From NCBI GenBank assembly GCA_034436045.1, contig DAOTVZ010000076.1, forward strand, positions 1 to 21,078: 21,078 bases of DNA, read 5' to 3'. Source of the DNA: H111-94 sp034436045. GTDB taxonomy: Bacteria; Chloroflexota; Ktedonobacteria; Ktedonobacterales; Ktedonobacteraceae. Below are positions 1-7,055 of this stretch, one piece after another (position 1 is the first letter of the stretch; the number at the start of each line of letters is the position of its first letter). Made by a program: the position numbers and the translations under genes. Under the pieces are notes generated by a model. The model was given only the letters and a program-made list of their open reading frames with translations. It was not told the DNA's origin and searched no databases.

Positions 1-149
1 AAAGCTCTAGAGGCAAAGAAGCCTTAGGAAGTTTCCCCATAACTAATATCACCAGCTTGATTTCTCCATACCCATTCTAAATAATGCGATAGGTTGCCTG
101 TCCACATCACTTCTACAGTAGAAAACAAGAAACCATGCAGGGAAGATCA

Positions 150-240
150 TTCTAAAATTAGCGCGGACGTTTTCAACCCATTCTAAGGCTTTTTTCTAAA
201 ATTACTGCGGATTTTCTGCTTATTCTAAAATTATTCTGGA
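150..240. repeat. Three copies of an 18-bp direct repeat, TTCTAAAATTA-N4-GGA
   Basis: Copies start at 150, 194 and 223. Each reads TTCTAAAATTA, then four variable bases, then GGA. The spacings are 44 and 29 bp, so this is neither a regular tandem array nor a CRISPR. Shorter relatives (CCCATTCTAA) occur near 68 and 178. No gene is visible from 1 to 270. Arrays of short transposase-binding repeats are known at the ends of IS21-family elements and this cluster resembles one, which is inference because no transposase gene lies in the window. It starts about 30 bp beyond the 3' end of the tRNA-Sec gene, a common place for insertions. Confidence 0.55.
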
Positions 241-271
241 CGGCACAGATCAGCTCGGCGTGTGTTTGAGG

Positions 272-367
272 CAGAGGCGTATGGGAGTCGAACCCACCAG
301 GGGACGCGCCGAGCGCCCCCCCAGCCGTTTTGAAGACGGTGGGACCCACCGGGATCCCTACACCTCC
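272..367 (-). tRNA. selC: tRNA-Sec (anticodon UCA)
   Basis: This is a selenocysteine tRNA, which is charged with serine, converted to selenocysteinyl-tRNA and delivered by SelB to UGA codons. On the minus strand the acceptor stem is 8 bp (GGAGGTGT with ACGCCTCT, first pair G-U), longer than the 7 bp of ordinary tRNAs. The D stem is 6 bp (GGGATC/GGTCCC). The anticodon loop CTTCAAA puts TCA at 333-331. The long variable arm (about 322-301) has a GC-rich stem, and the T arm GTGGG-TTCGACT-CCCAT has 5 bp, giving the bacterial 8+5 acceptor/T geometry. The discriminator is G, as expected for tRNA-Sec. The next bases are CCT, so the full CCA is not encoded. selA, selB and selD are not in the window. 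Confidence 0.95.
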
Positions 368-380
368 ACGCTGCGCTACT

Positions 381-409
381 ATTGTGCCATGCTTCTGTCT
401 GCCTGTCAA
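381..409 (-). promoter_or_regulatory. Sigma-70-type promoter of the tRNA-Sec gene
   Basis: A perfect -35 TTGACA (409-404) is followed by a 17-bp spacer and -10 CACAAT (386-381, 4 of 6 matches). Transcription would begin a few bases before the tRNA 5' end at 367. The -35 box overlaps the stop codon of the HAD gene (408-406), so the tRNA can be transcribed independently of it. Confidence 0.65.
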
Positions 410-1065
410 GCCAGTTCGCGGATGCGTTGCACGCTGACCTCGGTCAGATCATGTACCGCCAGTTCGGCAGCGCGCAAGCCGGGCAGATCGCGTCCACCTG
501 TGACTGCGATGGCATACATACCGGCAGCGTGGGCCGCCTCGATGCCTGCGACGGCGTCTTCAATCACTAGACAGTGATGCGGCTCAACCTGTAAGAGTTC
601 GGCGGCTTTGAGGAAGATGTCCGGCGCGGGCTTGCCACGGGCCACCATCTCGCCAGAGACAAACACGTCGAGATAACGGTCGAGGCCCAGGAGTTCTTTA
701 ATAAGTTCGATATTGGCCGGTGGTGTTGAGCTACCAAGTGCCTGTCGATAACCTGCTTCGTGCAAGGCACTCATCAGTTCGATAGCACCGGGGAGCGGGT
801 GCGCCATCTCGCGGATCAGTTCGCGGAAATAGCTCTCTTTGCGGTCGGCAAGTTCGCGTACTTGCTTCGGCGTCAACTGTCTGGGAGCGAACAGGGCGGG
901 GATGATCACATCGTTGCGTTTGCCAAAATCGGCCCAGAACTGTTCGTCGGTAAAAGGAATACCCTCTTCCCTGGCCAGACGATACCAGGATAGCCGGTGC
1001 GCTTCCGCACTATCGATAATCACCCCATCAAGGTCCCAGATGACCGCTCGAATAGTATTTGCCAT
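406..1065 (-). CDS. HAD-superfamily hydrolase, beta-phosphoglucomutase-like
   Basis: This is a cytosolic 219-residue HAD-IA phosphatase or phosphomutase of the PgmB/GphP type. Motif I is DLDGVIIDS with nucleophile Asp11 and acid/base Asp13. Motif II is GSST (111-114), motif III has Lys145 in ARGKPAPD, and motif IV is VIED with Glu169/Asp170. A helical cap domain lies between motifs I and II. Length and motif order are normal for the family. Substrate cannot be read from sequence; beta-phosphoglucomutases and small sugar-phosphate phosphatases share this layout. The ATG at 1065 puts motif I at the usual distance from the N-terminus, but the AGGAG before it is about 13 bases away, which is long. 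The gene ends 38 bp before the tRNA-Sec gene. Confidence 0.9.
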   Translation of the reverse strand: MANTIRAVIWDLDGVIIDSAEAHRLSWYRLAREEGIPFTDEQFWADFGKRNDVIIPALFAPRQLTPKQVRELADRKESYFRELIREMAHPLPGAIELMSALHEAGYRQALGSSTPPANIELIKELLGLDRYLDVFVSGEMVARGKPAPDIFLKAAELLQVEPHHCLVIEDAVAGIEAAHAAGMYAIAVTGGRDLPGLRAAELAVHDLTEVSVQRIRELA

Positions 1066-1159
1066 GATGTCAGTAAGACTCCTGCTGTTTTCTTTTATGA
1101 TACCACTTCAATGATAGGGCGACTCTTCAGCTATTGCGTAGACGCTCCTCGTTTTCTCA

Positions 1160-1168
1160 TGGTAGAAT
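1160..1168 (+). promoter_or_regulatory. Possible extended -10 promoter for the CoA-ligase gene
   Basis: TGGTAGAAT fits an extended -10 (TG-N-TAGAAT), with no good -35. A short inverted repeat ATGGGC...GCCCAT (1167-1193) follows in the presumed leader. Weak evidence, since it is one motif in a short intergenic stretch. Confidence 0.35.
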
Positions 1169-1263
1169 GGGCGCAAGCTAGCGCGCTGCCCATCGCAAGC
1201 TGGCAAGCGTGATGCATAATTCCTTTATTGAGGAATATCTGGTTGAAAGGTCTACTATCAAAT

Positions 1264-2607
1264 ATGGGTTATCCGAAATTTTTTCATGAGGAAATAGAAA
1301 CGCTGCCCCGCGAAAAGCTGAAGCGTATGCAATTGGAGCGGCTTCAGCGCATTGTCGAACGGGCATATACAGAAAACGTATTTTACCGTAAATTGTATGA
1401 TGAAGCGGGAGTAAAGCCGACGGATATCAGGCATCTGGAAGATATTCACAAGTTGCCATTGTTGGAAAAGAAGACGGTACGCGCGGCTTATCCCTATGGT
1501 ATGGCGCTGGTGACGCCGGGGGGAACAGGCGGGGCCTTGCAGATGCACAGTACCAGTGGCACGACAGGGAAAAGTGTGCCGGTTTTTGCCACCAAAAAAG
1601 ATATTGCCTACTGGTCAGACCTGAACGCACGCGAGCTATGGATGACTGGCTTCCGCCCAGGCGATATTCTGATGAATTGCTACGGCTATGGACTGGCGAC
1701 CGGTGGTTTCGGTTTTCATTATGGCGCGATGGCGATGGATGTGATGGCGATTCCGATGGGGTCGGACGCGCGTCAGTATGAACGCATGCTCGACTTTATC
1801 GTTGATTTTGGTGTCACCGGCATGTGTATGACGCCCTCGGTGGGTCTGTATGTTGGTACGAAGGCGCGTGAGCATGGGATCGATTTTACACGAACGAAAC
1901 TTAAAATAGGGCTGTTCGGGGCCGAGCCATGGCCCTGGGAGACGCGGCTCAAGCTGGAAGAGCTGTTTAACATCACTGCTTATGATGAGTATGGCATGAC
2001 GGAATTTTTGGGGCCGGGGATGACCTGTGAGTGCGAGGTACGGGATGGTATGCACGCCTGGGCTGATGCCTTCCTGGTAGAGTGCATCGACCCGGAGACG
2101 GGCGAGCCAGTAGAAGAGGGTCAGGAAGGTGAACTGGTCTGGACATGGCTGGCCGCCGATGGAACAGCTATGATTCGCTATCGTAGCCGTGACCTCTCGC
2201 GTCTGTGGTGGGAGGAGCGTTGTTCCTGTGGACGTACCCATCCCAAGATCGCAGCCATCAAAGGACGTACCGACGACGCGGTTTCTATTCGCGGTCTGAT
2301 CGTCTTTCCCAGCCAGGTCGAGGCGGCCCTGGTCAAGTTTCCTGAGACGGGGGCCAATTTCCGTATCATCGTCGATAAGCGCGACGGACTGGATACCTTT
2401 GATCTGAAGGTTGAGGTGAAGGATGTGGCTCTGCTGGCTCAACCAGAGCGTGTGCGTGTTGTGGCACGTGAGATGGTTGAAGCGGTGAAGGCTATCACCG
2501 GCAACGCTCCTAAAGTGGAACTGGTGGCCCCCGATAGCTTGCCGCGCGCCACAGGTGGCGAGTCGAAGACGGCCAGCGCGCGCGTCGAGGATCGCCGTAA
2601 AAAATAG
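1264..2607 (+). CDS. PaaK-family acyl/aryl-CoA ligase (phenylacetate-CoA ligase-like)
   Basis: This is an adenylate-forming enzyme that would activate a carboxylic acid, possibly phenylacetate or another aryl acid, with ATP and CoA. Numbered from the ATG at 1264 (447 residues), the nucleotide-binding loop STSGTTGK is at 96-103, YDEYGMTE at 240-247 and YRSRD, with the conserved Asp, at 306-310. The small C-terminal domain follows with IRGLIVFPSQVEAAL. CECE near 255-258 and CSCGRTH near 320-326 resemble the zinc-binding Cys/His set of some PaaK relatives. The frame is open back to a TTG at 1228, but family members usually start just before EIETLPREKL, which favours 1264 (AAAGG 13 bases upstream); TTG 1243 with AGGA upstream is a third option. 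No other phenylacetate genes are adjacent, so the substrate is open. Confidence 0.88.
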   Translation: MGYPKFFHEEIETLPREKLKRMQLERLQRIVERAYTENVFYRKLYDEAGVKPTDIRHLEDIHKLPLLEKKTVRAAYPYGMALVTPGGTGGALQMHSTSGTTGKSVPVFATKKDIAYWSDLNARELWMTGFRPGDILMNCYGYGLATGGFGFHYGAMAMDVMAIPMGSDARQYERMLDFIVDFGVTGMCMTPSVGLYVGTKAREHGIDFTRTKLKIGLFGAEPWPWETRLKLEELFNITAYDEYGMTEFLGPGMTCECEVRDGMHAWADAFLVECIDPETGEPVEEGQEGELVWTWLAADGTAMIRYRSRDLSRLWWEERCSCGRTHPKIAAIKGRTDDAVSIRGLIVFPSQVEAALVKFPETGANFRIIVDKRDGLDTFDLKVEVKDVALLAQPERVRVVAREMVEAVKAITGNAPKVELVAPDSLPRATGGESKTASARVEDRRKK

Positions 2608-2653
2608 GCGCTGAAGTAAGGTAACGGCGAACGGGTATCGATGAGCAAGGCGA

Positions 2654-2727
2654 CCACAAGGGTAACGCACCTGTAATATTGTGATGGGTCTCATGCTTAT
2701 TCTCATCGTGTGGTAATTCCCTTGTGG
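2654..2727. other. Long-range 9-bp perfect inverted repeat downstream of the CoA ligase
   Basis: CCACAAGGG (2654-2662) and its exact complement CCCTTGTGG (2719-2727) enclose 56 bases, which contain a smaller GATG...CATC pair. No T-run follows, so a simple intrinsic terminator is not shown. It could fold as a branched RNA at the end of the ligase transcript, upstream of the miaB promoter. Confidence 0.4.
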
Positions 2728-2754
2728 ATGCCCTGTTTATTGTGCATGAAGCTA

Positions 2755-2784
2755 ATGACAACGATGGGGGGATAGTGTTATAAT
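2755..2784 (+). promoter_or_regulatory. Sigma-70-type promoter of miaB
   Basis: -35 ATGACA (2755-2760, 5 of 6 matches), 18-bp spacer, -10 TATAAT (2779-2784, perfect). Transcription would start near 2791, about 55 bases before the miaB ATG. Confidence 0.7.
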
Positions 2785-2845
2785 ATCGACCTTGAGGAGA
2801 AAATAAGCAGAAGGGATACAGTGCTGCTCGCAGAGAGGCGTAACG

Positions 2846-4372
2846 ATGACAACAACGACCATTCCACGCGGTAAATATCATATCTGGACGGTTGGTTGCC
2901 AGATGAACCAGGCCGATTCACAACGCATTCAGGCGCTGTTGGATGAACTGGGCTGGGAAGAGAGTAGTATGGAGCAGGCGAATCTGGTGATTTTGAATAC
3001 CTGTAGTGTACGCCAGGCTCCCGAAGAGAAGGCCCATAATCTGCTGGCCCGGCTCAGACATGCGAAAGAGGAGCGAAGCGACCTGCTGGTAACACTGATG
3101 GGTTGCATGATTGGGAATCAGAAGACGATAGATGCGTTGAGCAAGCGCTATCCCCATATCGACCTGTTTATGAAGGTAGAGCAGGCAGACATTTTGCCGC
3201 GTTTCCTGGAAGAGCGCTGGACGCCCATTTCCGGTGCGGGTTGCCTCGATGTTGAGTTTATGCCGGGACAGCCGAGGGCGTCTGCTACTGCGGATACTCA
3301 ACCTTTGCCTGAGACGCCAACTGTGCCGATTGCTCCCACCGTGGCTACATCGTTCAGCCGTGCGGGGAAGCGTACCGTATTGCCGATGTCGATTGTGCCC
3401 AGGCCGGGAGAACGTATCGCACATTATCCCACTAATGTTGAACATACGAAGGCAGGCCCCTCTGCCTGGCTGCCGGTGATCCTGGGCTGTAACAAAGTTT
3501 GTACCTATTGTATCGTCCCCTATCGTCGTGGACGCGAGCGTAGTCGCCCGATTGAGGAGTTGGTGACCGAGGCGCGTCTGCTGGTCGAGAAGGGTGCGAA
3601 AGAACTGACTTTACTTGGACAAACGATTGAGGCGTATGGCCTGGATCTGCCTGAGAAACCAGACCTGGCCGATTTGATGACGAGCCTGAGCGAGATCGAG
3701 GGCTTGCAGCGCATCCGTTTCATGACCTCTTATCCACGTCATATGACGGATAGCATGATTGAGCGTATGGCCCATTTGCCGAAGGTTTGTGAGCATTTGA
3801 ATATTCCCGTGCAGGCTGGGGATGATGAGGTACTGAAGCGTATGAAACGCGGCTACACGGTTGCTGAATATTGTGAGAAGATTGACCGTGTGCGAGCATT
3901 ATGGCCCAATGTCTCGCTTTCTACAGACGTGATAGTGGGTTTCTGTGGCGAGACGGAGGAAGAGTTCCAGCATACGCTCGACCTGCTTGAAAAGATACGT
4001 TTTGATGTGGTACATGTCGCTGCCTACTCGGTGCGTCCTGGGACGGTGGCGTCGCGTTGGGAGGACGATGTGCCTCTGGCGGAGAAGAAACGTCGTCTGC
4101 ATGCGGTAGAGGAGTTGCAGGCGAAGATTGCGCTGGAGATCAACCAGCAGTATGTAGGCAGAATAGAAGAGGTGATGATCGAGGAGCAGAACTTCTCGCA
4201 TGGGCGGTGGCAGTGGAAGGGGCGTAACCGCGCCAACAAGTGGGTCTTCTTCCCACTGGCGGAGGAGCATGAGGCATCGGAGTTGCAGCAATTACGGGCA
4301 GGCGATATCGTAAAGGTGCGCATTGATCATGCTTCTGCCTGGTCGTTACAAGGTTGCGCTGTTGCTGTATAA
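2846..4372 (+). CDS. miaB: tRNA-2-methylthio-N6-isopentenyladenosine synthase MiaB
   Basis: This radical-SAM methylthiotransferase adds the 2-methylthio group to i6A37 of tRNAs reading UNN codons. The N-terminal UPF0004 domain has the three auxiliary-cluster cysteines Cys18, Cys53 and Cys87. The radical-SAM motif CNKVCTYC gives Cys215, Cys219 and Cys222, in the MiaB-typical context CIVPYRRGRERSRP. A TRAM domain occupies about 438-508. At 508 residues it is longer than the usual 440-480, because the linker between the first two domains (about 122-205) is extended and rich in Pro, Thr and Ala. Start ATG 2846 has GAGAGG 7 bases upstream. MiaA, which makes the i6A substrate, is not in the window. 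Confidence 0.95.
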   Translation: MTTTTIPRGKYHIWTVGCQMNQADSQRIQALLDELGWEESSMEQANLVILNTCSVRQAPEEKAHNLLARLRHAKEERSDLLVTLMGCMIGNQKTIDALSKRYPHIDLFMKVEQADILPRFLEERWTPISGAGCLDVEFMPGQPRASATADTQPLPETPTVPIAPTVATSFSRAGKRTVLPMSIVPRPGERIAHYPTNVEHTKAGPSAWLPVILGCNKVCTYCIVPYRRGRERSRPIEELVTEARLLVEKGAKELTLLGQTIEAYGLDLPEKPDLADLMTSLSEIEGLQRIRFMTSYPRHMTDSMIERMAHLPKVCEHLNIPVQAGDDEVLKRMKRGYTVAEYCEKIDRVRALWPNVSLSTDVIVGFCGETEEEFQHTLDLLEKIRFDVVHVAAYSVRPGTVASRWEDDVPLAEKKRRLHAVEELQAKIALEINQQYVGRIEEVMIEEQNFSHGRWQWKGRNRANKWVFFPLAEEHEASELQQLRAGDIVKVRIDHASAWSLQGCAVAV

Positions 4373-4373
4373 T
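4345..4373 (+). promoter_or_regulatory. Promoter for the TPR gene, overlapping the miaB stop codon
   Basis: -35 GTTACA (4345-4350, 4 of 6 matches), 17-bp spacer, -10 TATAAT (4368-4373, perfect). The -10 box contains the miaB TAA (4370-4372). Transcription would start near 4380, about 43 bases before the TPR gene. Confidence 0.55.
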
Positions 4374-4422
4374 AGGCACACCATTATTCGACACATCAAT
4401 GTGATGAGGGAGGAGGCGTTGT

Positions 4423-5253
4423 ATGGCGCAAGCACTCACGCCTGAGGAAAAAATTCGTCTCAAGAAGCTGTGGACGGAGCAGGCTATCAAGCAAGCTCAA
4501 GAGGGACAGTGGGAAGAGGCGGTTATTACGAATAAGAACATCTTGCAGCTTTTCCCCAATGAGCCGGAGGCATTCAATCGATTGGGCAAGGCGTACAGTG
4601 AATTGGGTCAATATACGGAAGCGCGTAACGCATACGAGCAGACGTTGAAATATAGTCCAAACAATACAATTGCGAAGAAGAATATAGAGCGATTAGCATT
4701 ATTACAGGATACTGTTGCACCTGTGCCTGCTGTTCATAGCTCGAATGGTTTTGAGCGTATTGATCCGCGCCGCTTCATCGATGAGCCTGGGAAGACAGGC
4801 GTGACCGAACTGATCAACCTGGCTCCGGCCTCGGTACTGGCAAAGGTGGGTGTTGGCGATACCGTTCAACTGTATGTGAATGGGCACCGATTGCTGGTGC
4901 GTAACTCGGCGGGCAATGATATTGGTCAGATTGAACCCCGGCTGGCGAATCGCCTGATTGAGTTTATGGAGCATGGCAACCGCTATGCTGCGGCCATCCT
5001 TTCCATTGAAAACGGTCAGGTGCGTCTGATTATCCGTGAGGAATATCAGCATCCGAGCATGTTCGGCAAGGTCAGCTTCCCATCACAGGGCAGTAGCGAG
5101 ATGATTCGTGCTTATATCAAAGACTCGATGTTGCGCTATGATCGTGACGAAGAGGAAGAGTTGGGTAGCGAAGACGAGTATTATGATAGCGGCGACGAAA
5201 CGGATGAGATGACCGAAATCGACTTTGAAAGTGGTATAGATACCGAGGAGTAA
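4423..5253 (+). CDS. TPR-repeat protein with a C-terminal acidic tail
   Basis: This is a cytosolic 276-residue protein with no signal peptide. Residues about 10-82 form two TPR-like helical pairs (EGQWEEAVITNKNIL; LGKAYSELGQYTEARNAYEQ), a protein-binding scaffold. Residues about 130-205 look like a small beta domain (VGVGDTVQLYVNGHRLLVRN, then DIGQIEPRLANRLIEFM); the second part recalls the iGxipxxlA pattern of HIRAN domains, which is a guess. Residues 238-276 are extremely acidic, with DRDEEEELGSEDEYYDSGDE at its start. Start ATG 4423 has a strong GGGAGGAGG upstream. The next gene, 38 bp downstream, encodes a tiny, very basic protein, so the pair may interact or both act on RNA or ribosomes. 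The function is not known to me. Confidence 0.8.
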   Translation: MAQALTPEEKIRLKKLWTEQAIKQAQEGQWEEAVITNKNILQLFPNEPEAFNRLGKAYSELGQYTEARNAYEQTLKYSPNNTIAKKNIERLALLQDTVAPVPAVHSSNGFERIDPRRFIDEPGKTGVTELINLAPASVLAKVGVGDTVQLYVNGHRLLVRNSAGNDIGQIEPRLANRLIEFMEHGNRYAAAILSIENGQVRLIIREEYQHPSMFGKVSFPSQGSSEMIRAYIKDSMLRYDRDEEEELGSEDEYYDSGDETDEMTEIDFESGIDTEE

Positions 5254-5291
5254 ACTGTGCCAGAAATTGTAGATTGAAAGGTGGTGTAAAA

Positions 5292-5414
5292 GTGAACAAG
5301 ACGAAACGTGTTGCCTGGCGAAAGCATCGCATCAAGGCGAAAAAGATGAAGGAGAAGCGTCTCCTGGCTCAGAAAACCAGTAGTTCTGCGGCAACAGCAA
5401 CAACGCGGCGCTAA
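5292..5414 (+). CDS. Very basic 40-residue protein (ribosome-associated type?)
   Basis: A GTG start at 5292 is preceded by GAAAGGTGG at a good distance. The 40-codon frame reads MNKTKRVAWRKHRIKAKKMK and then EKRLLAQ and an Ala/Thr/Ser tail ending RR. About 15 of the first 24 residues are Lys, Arg or His. The pattern of a short Lys/Arg helix with a KHR core recalls the tiny AURKAIP1/COX24-like and ribosomal-protein-like basic peptides found in several bacterial phyla; this is a resemblance only. It sits 38 bp after the acidic-tailed TPR gene and 27 bp before the PucR gene, in the same orientation, so co-transcription is likely. It is real rather than chance because of the ribosome-binding site, composition and tight fit between genes. 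Confidence 0.7.
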   Translation: MNKTKRVAWRKHRIKAKKMKEKRLLAQKTSSSAATATTRR

Positions 5415-5441
5415 AAGAAGGCAGTGAAGTGCATGTGAGTT

Positions 5442-7055
5442 ATGAGCAGTTTTACCTCGTCTTCTTCATCGGTCTCCGTTCGTAATATTCTCGCGCTGCT
5501 CGCCTCACGAGATGCACATCTGGTAGCCGGTGCCGGGGGATTAGAGCGGCGGGTGACGTGGGCATGTCGTATGCGTGCGCGTTTACCCGCCTTTGAGAGC
5601 GTGCAGGGCGGTGAGCTGGCGCTGCTCACTCTTGCCCAGTTGCGTCGTCTTGGCGAGACTCTTCCTCAACTCTTGAAAAGTCTGTATCGTGCCGGTATTG
5701 CGGCGGTGGCAGTGGCGGCCTCGTCAACGGAGATTCTGGGAGAAGAGGCCATCACGCTGGCTAATCAACTCAATGTACCGCTGATTCTGCTTCCTCCGGC
5801 AGCGTTGTTGGAGGAGATTGAGCGCGAAGTCATTACTTTCGTGGTCAACTATCGTGGCGAAGTTGAGCGCAAGGCGACAGAAATTTTCCAGCAACTTATG
5901 CAGATGAGCGCGCACGGAGCAGGTATTAAAGGCATTTGTGAATATCTAGCCAATGTGCGTGAAAAATGGGTGCTGGTACAGGATGCTGACCAGCAGGTGC
6001 GCCTGCAAGCTGCACCTCCTTCGGAACCACTCCTCACTCTTCCCACACCTCTCACCGATGAATGGTTGCGACGTCATAAGCTGGCCTGTATTGTTGAGCC
6101 GATTGCTCTGCGCCACGAGGTAGTCGGTACGCTTGCTCTGATTGGACACGAAGGCGATTTTGACTACCTGGAACGCATCATTCTCAGTCAGGTTGTACCC
6201 ATTCTTGCTATAGAGTTTGCGCGTGAACGCGAGCGTAGCGAGGTGGAGAGTCGTTATCAGGTTGAAGCCTTTACGGATGTCTTGCAGGGTAATTATCAGA
6301 GCGCCGACGAAATGATTGCGCGCGCGCGCATTCTAGGGTATGATCTCTCCACGCCACAGGTAGTAGCCATGTTTGAAACCACGCTTGCGGATGGGGAGGA
6401 AAAATTGTTTACACAATGGAGCAGGCGGGTTCGTGATGAACTCTTGCGTGTCTGGCCCTCCTGCTGGCTCCTGCCTGATATGCGCAGGGTGGTGGCGTTG
6501 TTACCGATGGCGGCGACAGAAGATGGGGGAGGTGATGACCGTGCCTACGAGCAGGCGGTGTATATGCGACTGGAACGGGTTCACGCGCGTTTGCAACAGG
6601 GGCGTAACCCTATAGCCACTGTTGGCATTGGGCGCGTGGCGAAGCAGTTACAGGATATTCCGAAATCATCGCGTGAAGCGCAGCAGGCTCTGGAGATCGG
6701 TCAGCGTCTCTTTGGTGTCGGCACCATCAACTCGTTCGCTCGTCTGGGCGTCTATCGCCTGCTCTTCTATCTGGACGGGCATCAGGAGCTAACCGATTTT
6801 TACTACGAGACGCTTGGTCCACTACTCGATCATGATGCGCGGAATGATGGCCCGCTGATAGAGACGCTAGAGGGCTTCTTTCGCTGTAACGGCAATCTGA
6901 GCGAGACGGCGCGCACGATGCATCTGCATCGTAATTCGCTGCTCTATCGTCTTGGGCGCATTGAGGAGTTGCTGGGACGCTCACTAGAAGACCCGGAATT
7001 ACGTCTCTCGCTACAAGTTGCGCTAAAAATACGTCATTTGCATCACCAAAACTAA
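5442..7055 (+). CDS. PucR-family transcriptional regulator
   Basis: This is a cytosolic 537-residue regulator. Residues about 12-130 match the PucR (purine-catabolism regulatory) N-terminal domain, including ARLPAFESVQGGELALLTLA and the segment LNVPLILLPPAALLEEIERE. A central region (about 140-440) contains a GAF-like and a GGDEF-like CdaR portion. The C-terminus holds the PucR-type helix-turn-helix, FFRCNGNLSETARTMHLHRN followed by SLLYRLGRIEELLG (about 480-514). Such proteins usually activate nearby catabolic genes in response to a metabolite. No purine genes are adjacent, and the target may be the sugar-acid cluster or something outside the window. Start ATG 5442 lacks a clear Shine-Dalgarno sequence. 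The stop codon touches the sua5 stop (TAATTA, 7053-7058). Confidence 0.9.
   Translation: MSSFTSSSSSVSVRNILALLASRDAHLVAGAGGLERRVTWACRMRARLPAFESVQGGELALLTLAQLRRLGETLPQLLKSLYRAGIAAVAVAASSTEILGEEAITLANQLNVPLILLPPAALLEEIEREVITFVVNYRGEVERKATEIFQQLMQMSAHGAGIKGICEYLANVREKWVLVQDADQQVRLQAAPPSEPLLTLPTPLTDEWLRRHKLACIVEPIALRHEVVGTLALIGHEGDFDYLERIILSQVVPILAIEFARERERSEVESRYQVEAFTDVLQGNYQSADEMIARARILGYDLSTPQVVAMFETTLADGEEKLFTQWSRRVRDELLRVWPSCWLLPDMRRVVALLPMAATEDGGGDDRAYEQAVYMRLERVHARLQQGRNPIATVGIGRVAKQLQDIPKSSREAQQALEIGQRLFGVGTINSFARLGVYRLLFYLDGHQELTDFYYETLGPLLDHDARNDGPLIETLEGFFRCNGNLSETARTMHLHRNSLLYRLGRIEELLGRSLEDPELRLSLQVALKIRHLHHQN

Noticed and set aside
12..131. Minus-strand 40-codon fragment containing MWTGNLSHYLEWVWRNQAGD
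   Set aside because: The sequence looks somewhat protein-like, but it is short, starts directly after a stop, has no ribosome-binding site and matches no family I recognise.
150..240. CRISPR array
   Set aside because: Only three short copies with unequal 11-26 bp spacers and no cas genes.
1228..1263. TTG 1228 as the start of the CoA-ligase gene
   Set aside because: No ribosome-binding site precedes it, and the extra 12 residues are not expected in the family; ATG 1264 is preferred, TTG 1243 cannot be excluded.
1636..2706. 356-codon open frame on the minus strand opposite the CoA ligase
   Set aside because: It lies fully antisense to a gene with clear PaaK motifs, and its translation has no recognisable motif and an odd His/Thr/Arg-rich composition typical of a shadow frame.
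2918..3445. 175-codon open frame on the minus strand inside miaB
   Set aside because: Antisense to conserved MiaB sequence including the cluster cysteines; no motif and no ribosome-binding site.
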